Below are positions 42,942 to 51,940 of a DNA stretch of 64,000 bases, in pieces. Source of the stretch: Chitinophaga rhizophila. GTDB taxonomy: Bacteria > Bacteroidota > Bacteroidia > Chitinophagales > Chitinophagaceae. The notes under the pieces are model-generated. The model was given only the letters and a program-made list of their open reading frames with translations. It made no database searches and had not been told where the DNA came from. The position numbers and the translations under genes are program-made. The stretch is from the NCBI RefSeq assembly GCF_019492185.1, contig NZ_JAICCF010000001.1:186001-250000 (forward strand), given 5' to 3'. Position 1 is the first letter of the stretch, and every line of letters starts with the position of its first letter.

Positions 42942-45900
42942 TTAAAATTTAATCGTTGCACCTAACAGGAAGGTCTTTGCTGCCGGATATGTGGTATAAT
43001 CAATACCCAGTGACTGGTTACCACCAACGGTCTTGGTCGTATTTACCAGTGGGTCATAACCGGAATAACCGGTGATGGTCATCAGGTTCTGTGCGCTCAC
43101 ATACAGGTTGAGTGATTTCAGCCAATCCAGGCGATCAAATGATAAAGTATAACCGAGCCGCAAGTTACTCAGACGGATAAAGTCAGACTTCTCCAGGTAG
43201 AGGGTTGACAGCTGTACAGCATTCGCAGGGTTTGCGTTTGCCTCGTAATATTTGCTGAGCACATTACGATCTGATGCCAGACTATTGATATTCAGATCCA
43301 GCGCTGTATTGTTCACCAGATAACCGCCGGTCTGACCGATGAAAGCAAAGGACAGGTCAAACTTCTTATAACGCATCTGGCTGTTGATACCAAAGTTGAA
43401 GTTAGGGATGGCACCTTCAAAGATCTGCCTGTCAGCCGCATTGATTACACCATCTGTATTTCTGTCTTCAAAGATATCCTTACCATCTTTGTCATAGCCC
43501 AGGTGCTTCAGCATAAAGAAGGAGCCTGCTTCATAACCATTCTTGTAAATATTCGCATTTACACCTGACAGACCAGGGCCTGAAATACTACCGGAGTACA
43601 GTTCAGATACCGGCAGATCTTTAATCACGTTTGACAGAGTTGATCCATTTACATCCAATGACCAGTTAAAGTCTTTAGTACGGATCAGGTTAGTTCCCAG
43701 CATGAACTCAAAACCCTTGTTAACGATGCTGGCATTTACGTTCTGCCACACAGTTGTCGTCGGGCTTAATGGACCGGAAGGTATGTTCAGGATCGGATCT
43801 TTGGTAGTTTTGTTATAGTATTCCAATGAACCATACAATTTGCCTCCTAACAGGTCAAAGTCAACACCTATGTTGTATTGTTCCACCATTTCCCATTTCA
43901 GGTTAGGATTGGCCGTACGGTTTACCAGTACACCATTTACGATCTCCAGGTCATCATACAGGTAGTAACCTGCGGTTGGCGACAGAGAGTAGCTGGCTTG
44001 TGTAATTTTATTAGGCACTTCCTGGTTACCTGTCTGGCCCCAGCTGGCTCTCAGCTTCAAGTTCTGTATCATGCTCACGTCTTTCATGAAGCCTTCCTGA
44101 GACAGTGTCCAGCCTAATGCAAAGGATGGGAAGTAACCGTACTTTTTACTCTGACCGAAACGGGTAGAACCATCTGCACGCAATGACGCAGTTACCAGGT
44201 AACGGTTGTCATAGTTATAATTTACACGGCCGAAGTAGGACTGTAACTCATTCTCCTGTGCATAACCGCTTGGCGTGGTTGGGAGACCAGAGTAACCAGG
44301 GTTATATTCCGGATCTACCCCCTGACCTTGTTTAGCGATATTCTGTACACCGAAGGCGGTACCGGCAAACTGAAACTGCTGGTAAGAGAAACCACCCAGG
44401 AGTTCCAGTTGGTGCTTGTTAAAGGAATGATTATAGGTCAGATACTGATCCAATAGAGTGGTCAGCGACTGCAGGTTATTCTGCGCATATGCACCTAACG
44501 GCGTTCTGTCAGTGATGTTGGGATAGATAGTGGTGTTACGCTCAGAGGTAGACTTGTCTATACCGTAGTTAAAGCGGTAATTCAAACCCTTGGCGATTCT
44601 GAATGCAGCTTCCACATTGCCCAGCACACGGAAGGTATTGGTTTTATCCTTATAAATGCTCAGCAGGTAGGCTGGATTATAATGAGCATTCATGTTAAAG
44701 TTAGTGTAGTCGCCCAGGGAGTCAAACACTGAACGGGTAGGATTTGCCATCAGGGCATGGATAATGAGCTGACCATCAGAACCGGCAGTATTACCGTTCG
44801 GGATACCTGTTTCATCGATGTTACTCGCAGTCAGGTTCATTTTAACAGTCAGGCGTTTATCGTCAAAGAAAGACTCTTCTGCATTCAGCCTGGCAGTCGT
44901 TCTTTTGAAGGAACTGGTCTCTACGATACCATCCTGGTCCATATGAGACAAGGACGCCATATAGCTACCGGTATTGGTCGTTTTAGCAAATGACAGGTTA
45001 TGATTCTGTACAAAAGCATTGCGATAGATCACGTCCTGCCAGTCAGTATTACCACCATGATCATAAGCGGGATCCTTGATAGCTTTACGGTATTCGTCCG
45101 CCGACAGTACATCAAGTTTCCTGATTACTTTTGCACTACCTACGTAGGTATCGTACGTCAGCGTTGGACTACCTTTGCTACCACGTTTGGTGGTGATAAG
45201 TACTACGCCATTAGAACCTCTGGCACCATAGATGGCAGCAGCAGAAGCATCTTTCAGGACAGTGATAGTTTCAATATCACTGGTATTCAGGAAGTTAAGC
45301 GGGTTTTTAGGTTCAGAGGAGCCTAGACCGAAGTTTGGTCCGCCGGCACTCACGTTATCGTTACTTAAAGGTACCCCGTCTACAACAAACAGCGGCGTGC
45401 TACCACTGCGAATGGAGCCGACACCGCGGATAAATACGTCCACACCCGCGCCTGGCTCACCGCTGGACTGTGCGATACGCACACCAGATACTTTACCCTG
45501 GAGCATGTTATCAACAGAGATATTGACCCCTTGTTTGATATTGTCAGCTTTCAGCTGCGTCAGCGCGCCTGTTACGTCAGCCTTGGTCTGGCTACCGTAA
45601 CCTACAACCACCACTTCGCCAAGCTGGCTGCTGCTGCCTGACAATGTAATGCGCATAGGAGTGCTGGTGGCGATCACTTCCTGTTGCGTATAACCAATAA
45701 AAGTTACTACCAGTTTATCTCCGGCAGCTGCCTGAAGTGTAAACTCACCTCTTTCGTTGGTGGTAGTGCCCTTATTGGAGGAAAGCGATTTCACTGAGGC
45801 ACCGGGTATCGGAGTACCGTCGGAACCGACTATCACTCCTTTGATAGGTTCCTGGCGGACCACCTGATCATATACGAAATGACCTGCCGCATGGGCCATG

Positions 45901-45956
45901 GAAGGGCTTACGGCCGAAAGCCATACCGCAACCATTAAAAGAAACTGCTTGTTCAT
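42942..45956 (-). CDS. SusC/RagA-type TonB-linked outer-membrane transporter
   Basis: The product is 1004 aa. A signal peptide (1-24) is followed by a carboxypeptidase-regulatory-like domain (IKGVIVGSDGTPIPGASV). The plug contains the SusC signature EVVVVGYGSQTKADVTGAL and VLKDASAAAIYGARGSNGVVLITTKRG. The barrel holds the GYTLSF...KSLNLYVSAQNLMTITGYSGYDP segment typical of the family end. There is no STN domain and no sigma/anti-sigma pair beside it, unlike the receptor at 13.5 kb. It imports a substrate together with the adjacent SusD using TonB energy. Confidence 0.95.
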   Translation of the reverse strand: MNKQFLLMVAVWLSAVSPSMAHAAGHFVYDQVVRQEPIKGVIVGSDGTPIPGASVKSLSSNKGTTTNERGEFTLQAAAGDKLVVTFIGYTQQEVIATSTPMRITLSGSSSQLGEVVVVGYGSQTKADVTGALTQLKADNIKQGVNISVDNMLQGKVSGVRIAQSSGEPGAGVDVFIRGVGSIRSGSTPLFVVDGVPLSNDNVSAGGPNFGLGSSEPKNPLNFLNTSDIETITVLKDASAAAIYGARGSNGVVLITTKRGSKGSPTLTYDTYVGSAKVIRKLDVLSADEYRKAIKDPAYDHGGNTDWQDVIYRNAFVQNHNLSFAKTTNTGSYMASLSHMDQDGIVETSSFKRTTARLNAEESFFDDKRLTVKMNLTASNIDETGIPNGNTAGSDGQLIIHALMANPTRSVFDSLGDYTNFNMNAHYNPAYLLSIYKDKTNTFRVLGNVEAAFRIAKGLNYRFNYGIDKSTSERNTTIYPNITDRTPLGAYAQNNLQSLTTLLDQYLTYNHSFNKHQLELLGGFSYQQFQFAGTAFGVQNIAKQGQGVDPEYNPGYSGLPTTPSGYAQENELQSYFGRVNYNYDNRYLVTASLRADGSTRFGQSKKYGYFPSFALGWTLSQEGFMKDVSMIQNLKLRASWGQTGNQEVPNKITQASYSLSPTAGYYLYDDLEIVNGVLVNRTANPNLKWEMVEQYNIGVDFDLLGGKLYGSLEYYNKTTKDPILNIPSGPLSPTTTVWQNVNASIVNKGFEFMLGTNLIRTKDFNWSLDVNGSTLSNVIKDLPVSELYSGSISGPGLSGVNANIYKNGYEAGSFFMLKHLGYDKDGKDIFEDRNTDGVINAADRQIFEGAIPNFNFGINSQMRYKKFDLSFAFIGQTGGYLVNNTALDLNINSLASDRNVLSKYYEANANPANAVQLSTLYLEKSDFIRLSNLRLGYTLSFDRLDWLKSLNLYVSAQNLMTITGYSGYDPLVNTTKTVGGNQSLGIDYTTYPAAKTFLLGATIKF

Positions 45957-46216
45957 TGCAATCTACTATTAGACTTTATGTAAATAGACGTGTATATGGT
46001 GACCTGACGGTCATTTGCTTCTCAAAGTTGTGTCAACCCCTATTTGTATCTGAAATTATGTAAGCGCGCAACGTGGATCTGGTTGATAGGCGAAAATAAG
46101 ATTAACTCCTTCAATATTAAAATTGTTCTGTTGCGCGTAAAAATCCCCCATAGAGCGGCATCATTTTTAAAATCGGGTGTAATGATAAGACGGTTTCGGG
46201 AATTTTACTATTAACG

Positions 46217-46224
46217 CAAAGTTA
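46217..46224 (-). promoter_or_regulatory. -7 box upstream of susC
   Basis: TAACTTTG on the minus strand fits TAnnTTTG. A TTG lies 26 bases further upstream, longer than usual. If used, the susC mRNA would have a leader of about 250 bases. Confidence 0.35.
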
Positions 46225-46458
46225 TCTTTACTTTAATTTGACATGATTATCAATCTCCTCTTATATAAAGGCCCCTACTGGTTAAGACCTTGTTTCAGAA
46301 GTACCACGAGGAGAGATAGGTCAGGGATAAAGGAAACGGGAGGATTTTTCGGGGCATTGAACTGACAATGCGGTTACGTCAGTCGGTCGGGTTAAGCTGG
46401 AAGATGAAAGACCGGAAAAGGATGTATGCCTGATGCGATTAGCAGCCTGACAGGTAAA

Positions 46459-46518
46459 TAGGCCATAGACGAACCATGCCAGGCTAATATTCCAAGGCAA
46501 GATAATATCTATGGCCTA
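46459..46518 (-). terminator. Stem with 11-bp perfect arms downstream of the lipoprotein gene
   Basis: TAGGCCATAGA (46459-46469) is the exact reverse complement of TCTATGGCCTA (46508-46518), with a 38-base apical part. It lies 29 bases past the lipoprotein stop on the minus strand. The large loop makes a plain terminator role uncertain. Confidence 0.45.
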
Positions 46519-46546
46519 CTCAGGGCTGTTTATCTATTTTCAGCTG

Positions 46547-47029
46547 TTATTTGGCATATTTCTTCTCGAAGGCATCTGAGGCATTGTTTACTTCCTCTGC
46601 GGCTTTGCCAAAGGCAGTATTGATATTCTCAAGGGCCTTTTCTTCCTTTGCAGCAGTTTCTTCGTCTGCGATGCCTGCCTTACGGATGGAAATCAGCTCC
46701 TTATAGTCTGCGGAAACGATCTTCTTATACGCCTGAAGACCATTGAGTACTCCTTTCTGCAGCACATCGTCACCCTTATAACTACCCAGATCTTCGACCT
46801 TTTTAATCTGCTTATCCAATGTTTCCGCCCAGGTGGTACGTACCTGCTCTGCCTTGGTATAATCCTTTGCATTCATAGCGTCATTCATACTGGTAACCTG
46901 CTTTTCGTTGTCGTTCACCACTGTAATCAGCTCATTGTTATAGGTAGCCACATCCATGGAAGAATTACAGGAAGCCATAGTTATACCTAATGCCAGTACA
47001 TAGAGCAAGGTTTTCATTTTTCCGAACAT
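46547..47029 (-). CDS. Small helical lipoprotein, LIC11966-like
   Basis: The product is 160 aa from ATG 47029. The GTG at 47080 lies upstream of a fitting -7 box (TACTTTTG, 47062-47069), and Met at 47017 is also possible. The lipobox ITMASC gives an acylated Cys at about residue 21. The rest is long charged helices (ELITVVNDNEKQVTSMNDAMNAKDYTKAEQVRTTW...) ending EKKYAK. It resembles LIC11966-type surface lipoproteins. The function is unknown. Confidence 0.7.
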   Translation of the reverse strand: MFGKMKTLLYVLALGITMASCNSSMDVATYNNELITVVNDNEKQVTSMNDAMNAKDYTKAEQVRTTWAETLDKQIKKVEDLGSYKGDDVLQKGVLNGLQAYKKIVSADYKELISIRKAGIADEETAAKEEKALENINTAFGKAAEEVNNASDAFEKKYAK

Positions 47030-47125
47030 ATCTGCTTTGTTTTTGTGTTTTTTCAATAACACAAAAGTAAGCAGCGGCACAGGTAGCTGTACTCCCGAAA
47101 ATCAACCATTTTTATAAAAACGAAA

Positions 47126-47159
47126 GACGGCAGTCTACTGTAAACAGAGAACTGCCGTC
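47126..47159 (-). terminator. Terminator of the alkB-like gene
   Basis: GACGGCAGT pairs with ACTGCCGTC around a 16-base loop. On the minus strand it is followed by a T-rich stretch. It is 58 bases past the alkB-like stop. Confidence 0.65.
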
Positions 47160-47216
47160 ATCACACGACTGTATTGTAAGGTCTTTTAATGTCTATGTTT
47201 CAATACTAAGATGGCC

Positions 47217-47840
47217 TTAACCAACATAATTAGTGTTCACAGCCCCATCTGATAGCCTGAAAGTAAGGTTGATCCTTCCTCCCACTGGTCTGGACGTTTT
47301 AGGTACATAATGTTCATAATATTCCTGCATAGTCTCGCCCATTAGCAGAAAACTGCCATGTGTTAGCGGAATGTCCAGCTGCGGAATATCTTTCCTGAAC
47401 TTATGCCTGACCTTGAACAACCGGGTTTCTCCAAAGGTTACTGATGCAATTGCATGGTGTTTACCACTGGATGACGGGTTATCGCTATGCCAGGATACAG
47501 AATCATTGCCATCCCGGTAATAATTTAGCAGAACACGATTGAACGTAATACCACAGGCTATTTCGACGGCAGATTTGATACTAAGTAATAACGGTGTCCA
47601 TTCCAGACCATTCTCTCCGCCATAAAAGGCTGTCAATCTTGGGTCTGGCAGGATTTTATCATACATCTTACGGGTACGCTGCTGCCAGGGAGTGACATCT
47701 TTCAGGATACTGAAGTACTCGTCTGAGGCCCGCTTTTCAAAAAACTGCTCCCACAGCTTCAAATCAGTATCCGGTAACTGAAAATCAGTAAAACGCTTCT
47801 TCCCTTCATCAAAAAGGTCGATATCCTCAAAAAGTGTCAT
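47217..47840 (-). CDS. AlkB-like alpha-ketoglutarate-dependent DNA/RNA repair dioxygenase
   Basis: The product is 207 aa. The iron ligands are H118 and D120 (SWHSDNP) and H177 (EHYVPK). The 2-oxoglutarate-binding arginine is in R184..GGRINLTFR (R189, R195). NYYRDGNDSVSWHSD and SVTFGETRLFKVRHK are characteristic of AlkB homologues. It should remove methyl groups from 1-methyladenine and 3-methylcytosine. It is a single gene between two terminator-like structures and shows no linked ada gene. Confidence 0.94.
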   Translation of the reverse strand: MTLFEDIDLFDEGKKRFTDFQLPDTDLKLWEQFFEKRASDEYFSILKDVTPWQQRTRKMYDKILPDPRLTAFYGGENGLEWTPLLLSIKSAVEIACGITFNRVLLNYYRDGNDSVSWHSDNPSSSGKHHAIASVTFGETRLFKVRHKFRKDIPQLDIPLTHGSFLLMGETMQEYYEHYVPKTSRPVGGRINLTFRLSDGAVNTNYVG

Positions 47841-47868
47841 AGACTGCGAAGATAGCCAAAGGATAGGA

Positions 47869-47889
47869 AATACTAAAATTTTTAGTATT
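47869..47889. terminator. Perfect AT-rich palindrome between the DUF4142 and alkB-like genes
   Basis: AATACTAAAA and TTTTAGTATT flank a single T. It follows the DUF4142 stop by three bases on the minus strand and lies 29 bases before the alkB-like start. It may be a terminator or a regulator-binding site for alkB. Confidence 0.45.
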
Positions 47890-47892
47890 CCA

Positions 47893-48432
47893 CTAGCGCG
47901 CCATAAGTCTCAGCATCATCGTATCTGCCATGGCCTTATGCATTTTGATTGCTGGCAGATGTTTGTTGGCATAATCCCTAAGCTGCTGGCGATTAGCATT
48001 GGTAGCTGCGTTTTCAAAAAGCGCTATTGTCTTAATGTGATCTGCTATCTGACCTTTAATGTAGGTAGTATCAAACATTTCAGGAGTCATCCTGCTCATC
48101 TGCTGTCGCATTACAAAATGCAGACTATCGGGTGCTTCCGGAACATCCACATCCCATCCGTCTGCGATGCCTTTCAATTCAGCCTGCGCCTTAGAATGAT
48201 CTTCCTGCATATGCCTGCCATACATTTTAACGCCGCCGTCATTGGAAAGGGAATCGGCTACTTTGCCCATATCTCCTTCTGCCCAGTTACCATGGGATGC
48301 CTTCATCATGAAGTCCTGGTCTTCTCTTGTCACCATTGGATTGTCCATATCGTCGTCATCATCAGAACAACCAGCAAAAACGCACGCGAATGTTACCAGG
48401 CCTGCGGCCAGGAAATGTTTAAGATTTGTCAT
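47893..48432 (-). CDS. DUF4142 lipoprotein
   Basis: The product is 179 aa. The lipobox FAGC places the acylated Cys at residue 22, followed by an acidic DDDDDMD stretch that may keep it at the inner face or expose it at the surface. The DUF4142 helical bundle then follows: DQDFMMKASHGNWAEGDMGKVADSLSND, KMYGRHMQEDHSKAQAELKGIA and DYANKHLPAIKMHKAMAD. His residues in HMQEDH and HLPAIKMH could bind metal, as in ferritin-like bundles. The function is unknown. Confidence 0.9.
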   Translation of the reverse strand: MTNLKHFLAAGLVTFACVFAGCSDDDDDMDNPMVTREDQDFMMKASHGNWAEGDMGKVADSLSNDGGVKMYGRHMQEDHSKAQAELKGIADGWDVDVPEAPDSLHFVMRQQMSRMTPEMFDTTYIKGQIADHIKTIALFENAATNANRQQLRDYANKHLPAIKMHKAMADTMMLRLMAR

Positions 48433-48557
48433 AAGAACAGATAATTGTGATTAGTGAATGAATTATGCTTCCTTTCGGGACACCGGGAAACAGCCAGACG
48501 GAGCTTCCGGTATCAACGCTATAAATGATCCGTGGAAATGTAGTCTAATAGAAAAAA

Positions 48558-49328
48558 TCAGATAAGTTGAAGATGCGGACGGATCTTGATGTCAACGACA
48601 TCACAGCGTTTTGGCTGTGAGACGATGTAAAGTATGGCAGCGGCAATATCTTCGGCAGTCAGCATTTCGAGGTTCTTTTCTTTTTCCCGCTGGTCTTCCG
48701 GACTTACAGGTTGCATATCTGTACCAACAGCGCCCGGCTCTATCAGTGATACCTTAATACCCAGTTCATTTACTTCTTTTCGCAGACTTTCTGAAAATCC
48801 TTGAATACCTGATTTTGTAGCCACATAAACAGAGCTGTCCTTCTCACGCACGTCGGCGCTCATGGAGCCTACATTAACAATGTGACCTTCTTTGTACTTT
48901 TTCATACGCGACAGTGCTTCGTGCGTACAAGCGATGTATCCCAGCAGATTGGTATTGATCACCTTCTGCCAGTCCTGGTAAGAACCACTCTGTACGCCCT
49001 GGAATGCCAGCGCTGCGTTGTTAATGAAGATATCCAGTTTATCGAACTGTTTGTCAACAGCACTAAAGAGACGCGCAATGCCTTCTTCTGTAGCCAGGTC
49101 GGCTGTCAGGCCAGTCAGGCTTCCTTCCAGTTCTTCGTGCACAACACTATTCATTGTGTCTGACAGATGGGCCGGATCTTCTCCTATTACCAACACATTG
49201 GCGCCCTGACCTGCAAGCAGTATAGCAGTGGTTCTGCCTATACCTGTTGTGCCGCCTGTAATAATCACTGATTTGCCGCTAATATCCTGCGGCAGATAAG
49301 TACTGTATTCACTTTTTGTCTGTTGCAT
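48558..49328 (-). CDS. SDR family oxidoreductase
   Basis: The product is 256 aa. The nucleotide-binding motif is GGTTGIGRTTA, followed by NNAAL, the catalytic Ser in VNVGSMS and the YxxxK motif as YVATKSG. ESLRKEVNELGIKVSLIEPGAVGTDM and the end SQPKRCDVVDIKIRPH are those of the YdfG-like group. The substrate is unknown. About 300 bases of non-coding DNA separate it from the alcohol dehydrogenase gene upstream. Confidence 0.9.
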   Translation of the reverse strand: MQQTKSEYSTYLPQDISGKSVIITGGTTGIGRTTAILLAGQGANVLVIGEDPAHLSDTMNSVVHEELEGSLTGLTADLATEEGIARLFSAVDKQFDKLDIFINNAALAFQGVQSGSYQDWQKVINTNLLGYIACTHEALSRMKKYKEGHIVNVGSMSADVREKDSSVYVATKSGIQGFSESLRKEVNELGIKVSLIEPGAVGTDMQPVSPEDQREKEKNLEMLTAEDIAAAILYIVSQPKRCDVVDIKIRPHLQLI

Positions 49329-49630
49329 TTTACAATGGTTTTATTGCCATGTAATCATCACCTGCTGATCGCCGTTAAGAATATTGTTTCCAGAATGATC
49401 AGCCTGTATTTCCTGATTTCCTGCGTAAACTTTTAATATGGGTTCACTACTATCGTATTAAACTATGACATGCATGTTATACCTACCTACTTTAGCATGT
49501 AAACAAATAACGTTCCCGCAGATGTACGCTACCCTTTACAGCTCGCACTATGGGAAGTGCTGACAAGTGTTTACAGTACTGTTGGTGATGATACACACAA
49601 TTAAAGCTATGCCAGCCAGCACAACAGCCA
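49329..49630. other. 300-bp gap without recognised gene
   Basis: No protein-like frame is seen. It must contain the promoter of the SDR gene. I found no exact TAnnTTTG box or stem-loop that stands out. Confidence 0.3.
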
Positions 49631-50695
49631 TTATATGTTTAGTGCAACAAACACAGCATGTGTTGACTCCTTATCCTGTGCTACTTGAAATGCTTTATTG
49701 ATTTCTTCAAGTGGGAAGCTATGGGTGATCATCTTTTTAGCATTCAGCTGCCCTTTTGCAAGGAGGTCAAGACAAATCTGCATCTCCGGATAAATATCCC
49801 GGTAAGCATAGCTGGCACTGGGTACCAGCTGAATCTCCGACATCTGGATATGCTGCCATTCCAGTCCGATGTTAGTGACGCCAGGATCAAAGCCACCAAC
49901 AATTACTACTTTGCCGCGAATCCTGGAAAAGGATACTGCCTGAGGCAATGTGGTAGGGATGGACGGACCGCCAGCACATTCAAACACAATATCAGCGCCT
50001 CTGCCGAGCGTAAATTCCTTCACCTGCTGATAACTGTCTTCTTTCGACGAATTGATAACCATATCTGCACCCAGTTCACGGGCAAGTTCAAGAGAAGCAT
50101 CTACCACATCGGTAACAATCACATCCGCACCGGCAAGCTTTGCCAGTTGCAATTGTCCTAGTCCGATCGGGCCTGCGCCAATAATGGCTACCTTGTCATT
50201 AAGCTGTAGTTTACTTAACTGTAACGCATGATGACACACAGAGAACGTGTCTAATAACGTCGCTTCTTCAAAGCTGACATGGTCGGGAAGTTTATAGAAT
50301 TTTCGGGAGGGGCCGGCTACGAACTGAGCGAAAGCCTGAGAGAGTGTTTTCATCCTGACCTCATACAGGTGCGGACAAAGATTATATTGCTGTACTTTAC
50401 ACCATTCACAGGTGTCGTCGCCTAGCAGGGTTTCAATAACTACGCGATCCCCGGGTTGCAGGTGTTTCACATCCTCACCTGTTGCTACGATCTCTCCGGC
50501 AAGCTCATGTCCCATAATCTTGCCTGTTAGCGCCTCTTCTGCTTTGTTCCAGTGCCGGAGATCTGTGCCGCATATACCTGCTACTCTCACCCTGGCTATT
50601 ACCCAGTCTGGTTGTAAGATAGCAGGAACATCTACATTTTGCAGGTCAAATTTTCCGTCAGCAGTTTTCACTGCTGCTTTCATGTTAGTTTCCAT
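49631..50695 (-). CDS. Zinc-dependent medium-chain alcohol/polyol dehydrogenase
   Basis: The product is 354 aa. Catalytic zinc ligands C42 (GICGTD), H63-E64 (GHE) and a further acidic residue are present. The structural zinc lobe has C96, C99 and C107 (TCEWCKVQQYNLC), with the first of the four usual cysteines replaced by Asp93. The NAD-binding motif is GAGPIGLGQLQLAKLAG. The overall shape is that of sorbitol/threonine dehydrogenases. The substrate cannot be assigned. It may be one transcript with the DMP19-type gene upstream. Confidence 0.9.
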   Translation of the reverse strand: METNMKAAVKTADGKFDLQNVDVPAILQPDWVIARVRVAGICGTDLRHWNKAEEALTGKIMGHELAGEIVATGEDVKHLQPGDRVVIETLLGDDTCEWCKVQQYNLCPHLYEVRMKTLSQAFAQFVAGPSRKFYKLPDHVSFEEATLLDTFSVCHHALQLSKLQLNDKVAIIGAGPIGLGQLQLAKLAGADVIVTDVVDASLELARELGADMVINSSKEDSYQQVKEFTLGRGADIVFECAGGPSIPTTLPQAVSFSRIRGKVVIVGGFDPGVTNIGLEWQHIQMSEIQLVPSASYAYRDIYPEMQICLDLLAKGQLNAKKMITHSFPLEEINKAFQVAQDKESTHAVFVALNI

Positions 50696-50755
50696 AGTGC
50701 ATTACGCTTTACAGCAACAACTGCAAATACGAAACCACTATAATAGCAAACTTCT

Positions 50756-51226
50756 TTAGCGGCCTATCTCATCAATATTACCTTTTATATAGGCAACCAG
50801 TAACTGGTCTATGTTTTCGTCGCACTCTGCATATGCAGCATCCAGCTCTCTCCACTCAGCTACTGCATTATCTGTCAGCTGTTCCATCTGTACCCGCCTT
50901 TCTTTCATGTCTTTTGCAATGCTGGTAGCAGGAAAGTGACTCACTGCACGCGTCAGTAATTCACCCGCTTTTTCAGCTTTAATAATCTTGCAGGCATCAA
51001 GTATTTCATAAACGTAATTACCAGAGCTGGCATAAAAGAACTGACGGAATCCACCATTTTTGACCTGTCCGTCGAAAATGTCCATAAAAAGAAAATTACG
51101 TTCAGGGGCAGTCAGGGAGGAAAAGCTTTTATCTGCAGGCTCGGTTTTGTCCCAGATCAATTCGCTAAGTTTCAGAACGATGTCAGAGTCTGAGGATAGT
51201 AATAAGGCTTTTCGAACTTTACTCAT
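50756..51226 (-). CDS. DMP19-type (DUF4375) protein
   Basis: The product is 156 aa from ATG 51226; a frame to 51283 begins with TTG. The DMP19/DUF4375 domain is recognised by MDIFDGQVKNGGFRQFFYASSGNYVYEILDACKIIKAEKAGELL. The founding member from Neisseria is a DNA mimic that binds a repressor. Many others have no known role. The acidic face expected of a DNA mimic is plausible from the composition (DAAYAECDENIDQ). It is 60 bases upstream of the dehydrogenase gene. Confidence 0.8.
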   Translation of the reverse strand: MSKVRKALLLSSDSDIVLKLSELIWDKTEPADKSFSSLTAPERNFLFMDIFDGQVKNGGFRQFFYASSGNYVYEILDACKIIKAEKAGELLTRAVSHFPATSIAKDMKERRVQMEQLTDNAVAEWRELDAAYAECDENIDQLLVAYIKGNIDEIGR

Positions 51227-51430
51227 ATGGTGCCATGTTATGGTCCCAGATAATTTGAGGGCTGCATAGGGCATGATCATCAACTAACTACATTGCAATC
51301 AATGCGATATGGCGCTTTTATCTGTAACCCAGTTTTGTACGGTTTATTAAAGTCTGGCATCCCTGTCGGTTACCGGCATTGTCGGAAAAGGCAGGGATAT
51401 CAGCGCTAAAAATACATATGTCCGGGAAAT

Positions 51431-51465
51431 AAAAAAGGGTATATCTCTTTGATATGCCCTTTTTT
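51431..51465. terminator. Bidirectional intrinsic terminator
   Basis: GGGTATATC pairs with GATATGCCC (one G-U pair) around TCTTT, flanked by AAAAAA and TTTTTT. It lies between the HxlR gene end and the DMP19-type gene and should stop HxlR transcription. Confidence 0.8.
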
Positions 51466-51552
51466 ATATCATAAAATCGAAGTATGGCAGCTGCCTGAGA
51501 AAATCACCGCTTCAGCAGCCAGCTCGTATCCTCAATAAGCCACTATGGCCAA

Positions 51553-51879
51553 TCAAGGGTTCTTATTGTCGGATAGTGCTTCCAGTTCCCGGAATACGCC
51601 CAGCAGAGAGCGCCCCTTGTCTGTCAGCAGGTACTCAATATGCAACGGCTTCTGGCGAATCACTAACTTCTCCAGCATCAGTTCCTCTACCAGCTCATTC
51701 AACGCTACCGAAAGCGACTGTTTGTTAGCGCCTGGTATCTGCCGCAACAGGTTGCTGAAGCGCAATGGGCCTTCTACCGCCAGACGGAATATCTGCGGCT
51801 TCCACTTCCCTGAGAGTAACTTTAGCAGTTTCTCAGCATCACATTCCGGCTGACATTTTATATCCTTGTTAGTGGTCAT
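51553..51879 (-). CDS. HxlR family transcriptional regulator
   Basis: The product is 108 aa. The winged helix is shown by LLSGKWKPQIFRLAVEGPLRFSNLLRQIPGANKQSLSVALNELVE and the wing LVIRQKPLHIEYLLTDKGRSL. A Cys pair in the N-terminal arm (KCQPECDAEK) could sense oxidants or electrophiles, as known for several HxlR proteins. It is divergent from the DsbA-like gene, a plausible target. A palindrome GCAAATTTGC (51916-51925) lies between them. Confidence 0.93.
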   Translation of the reverse strand: MTTNKDIKCQPECDAEKLLKLLSGKWKPQIFRLAVEGPLRFSNLLRQIPGANKQSLSVALNELVEELMLEKLVIRQKPLHIEYLLTDKGRSLLGVFRELEALSDNKNP

Positions 51880-51915
51880 GTTTTTCTGACTTATTGTTCA
51901 GGCAAATTCCTCACA

Positions 51916-51925
51916 GCAAATTTGC
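51916..51925. promoter_or_regulatory. Candidate HxlR operator
   Basis: GCAAATTTGC is a perfect 10-base palindrome in the 61-base gap between the divergent HxlR and DsbA-like genes. A partial copy (GGCAAATT) lies 15 bases away. Function is inferred from position. Confidence 0.35.
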
Positions 51926-51940
51926 ATTAAAATATTGACA

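Larger units (their letters stand above)
45957..46546. other. 590-bp gap upstream of susC
   Basis: It holds the susC leader and promoter region (to about 46250) and, at its far end, the stem-loop 46459-46518 that follows the neighbouring lipoprotein gene. The part between, 46260-46455, shows no reading frame or structure that I would defend. Confidence 0.4.

Noticed and set aside
47938..48444. 168-codon plus-strand frame opposite DUF4142
   Set aside because: It mirrors the DUF4142 lipoprotein, which has a lipobox and family motifs, so the antisense frame is chance.
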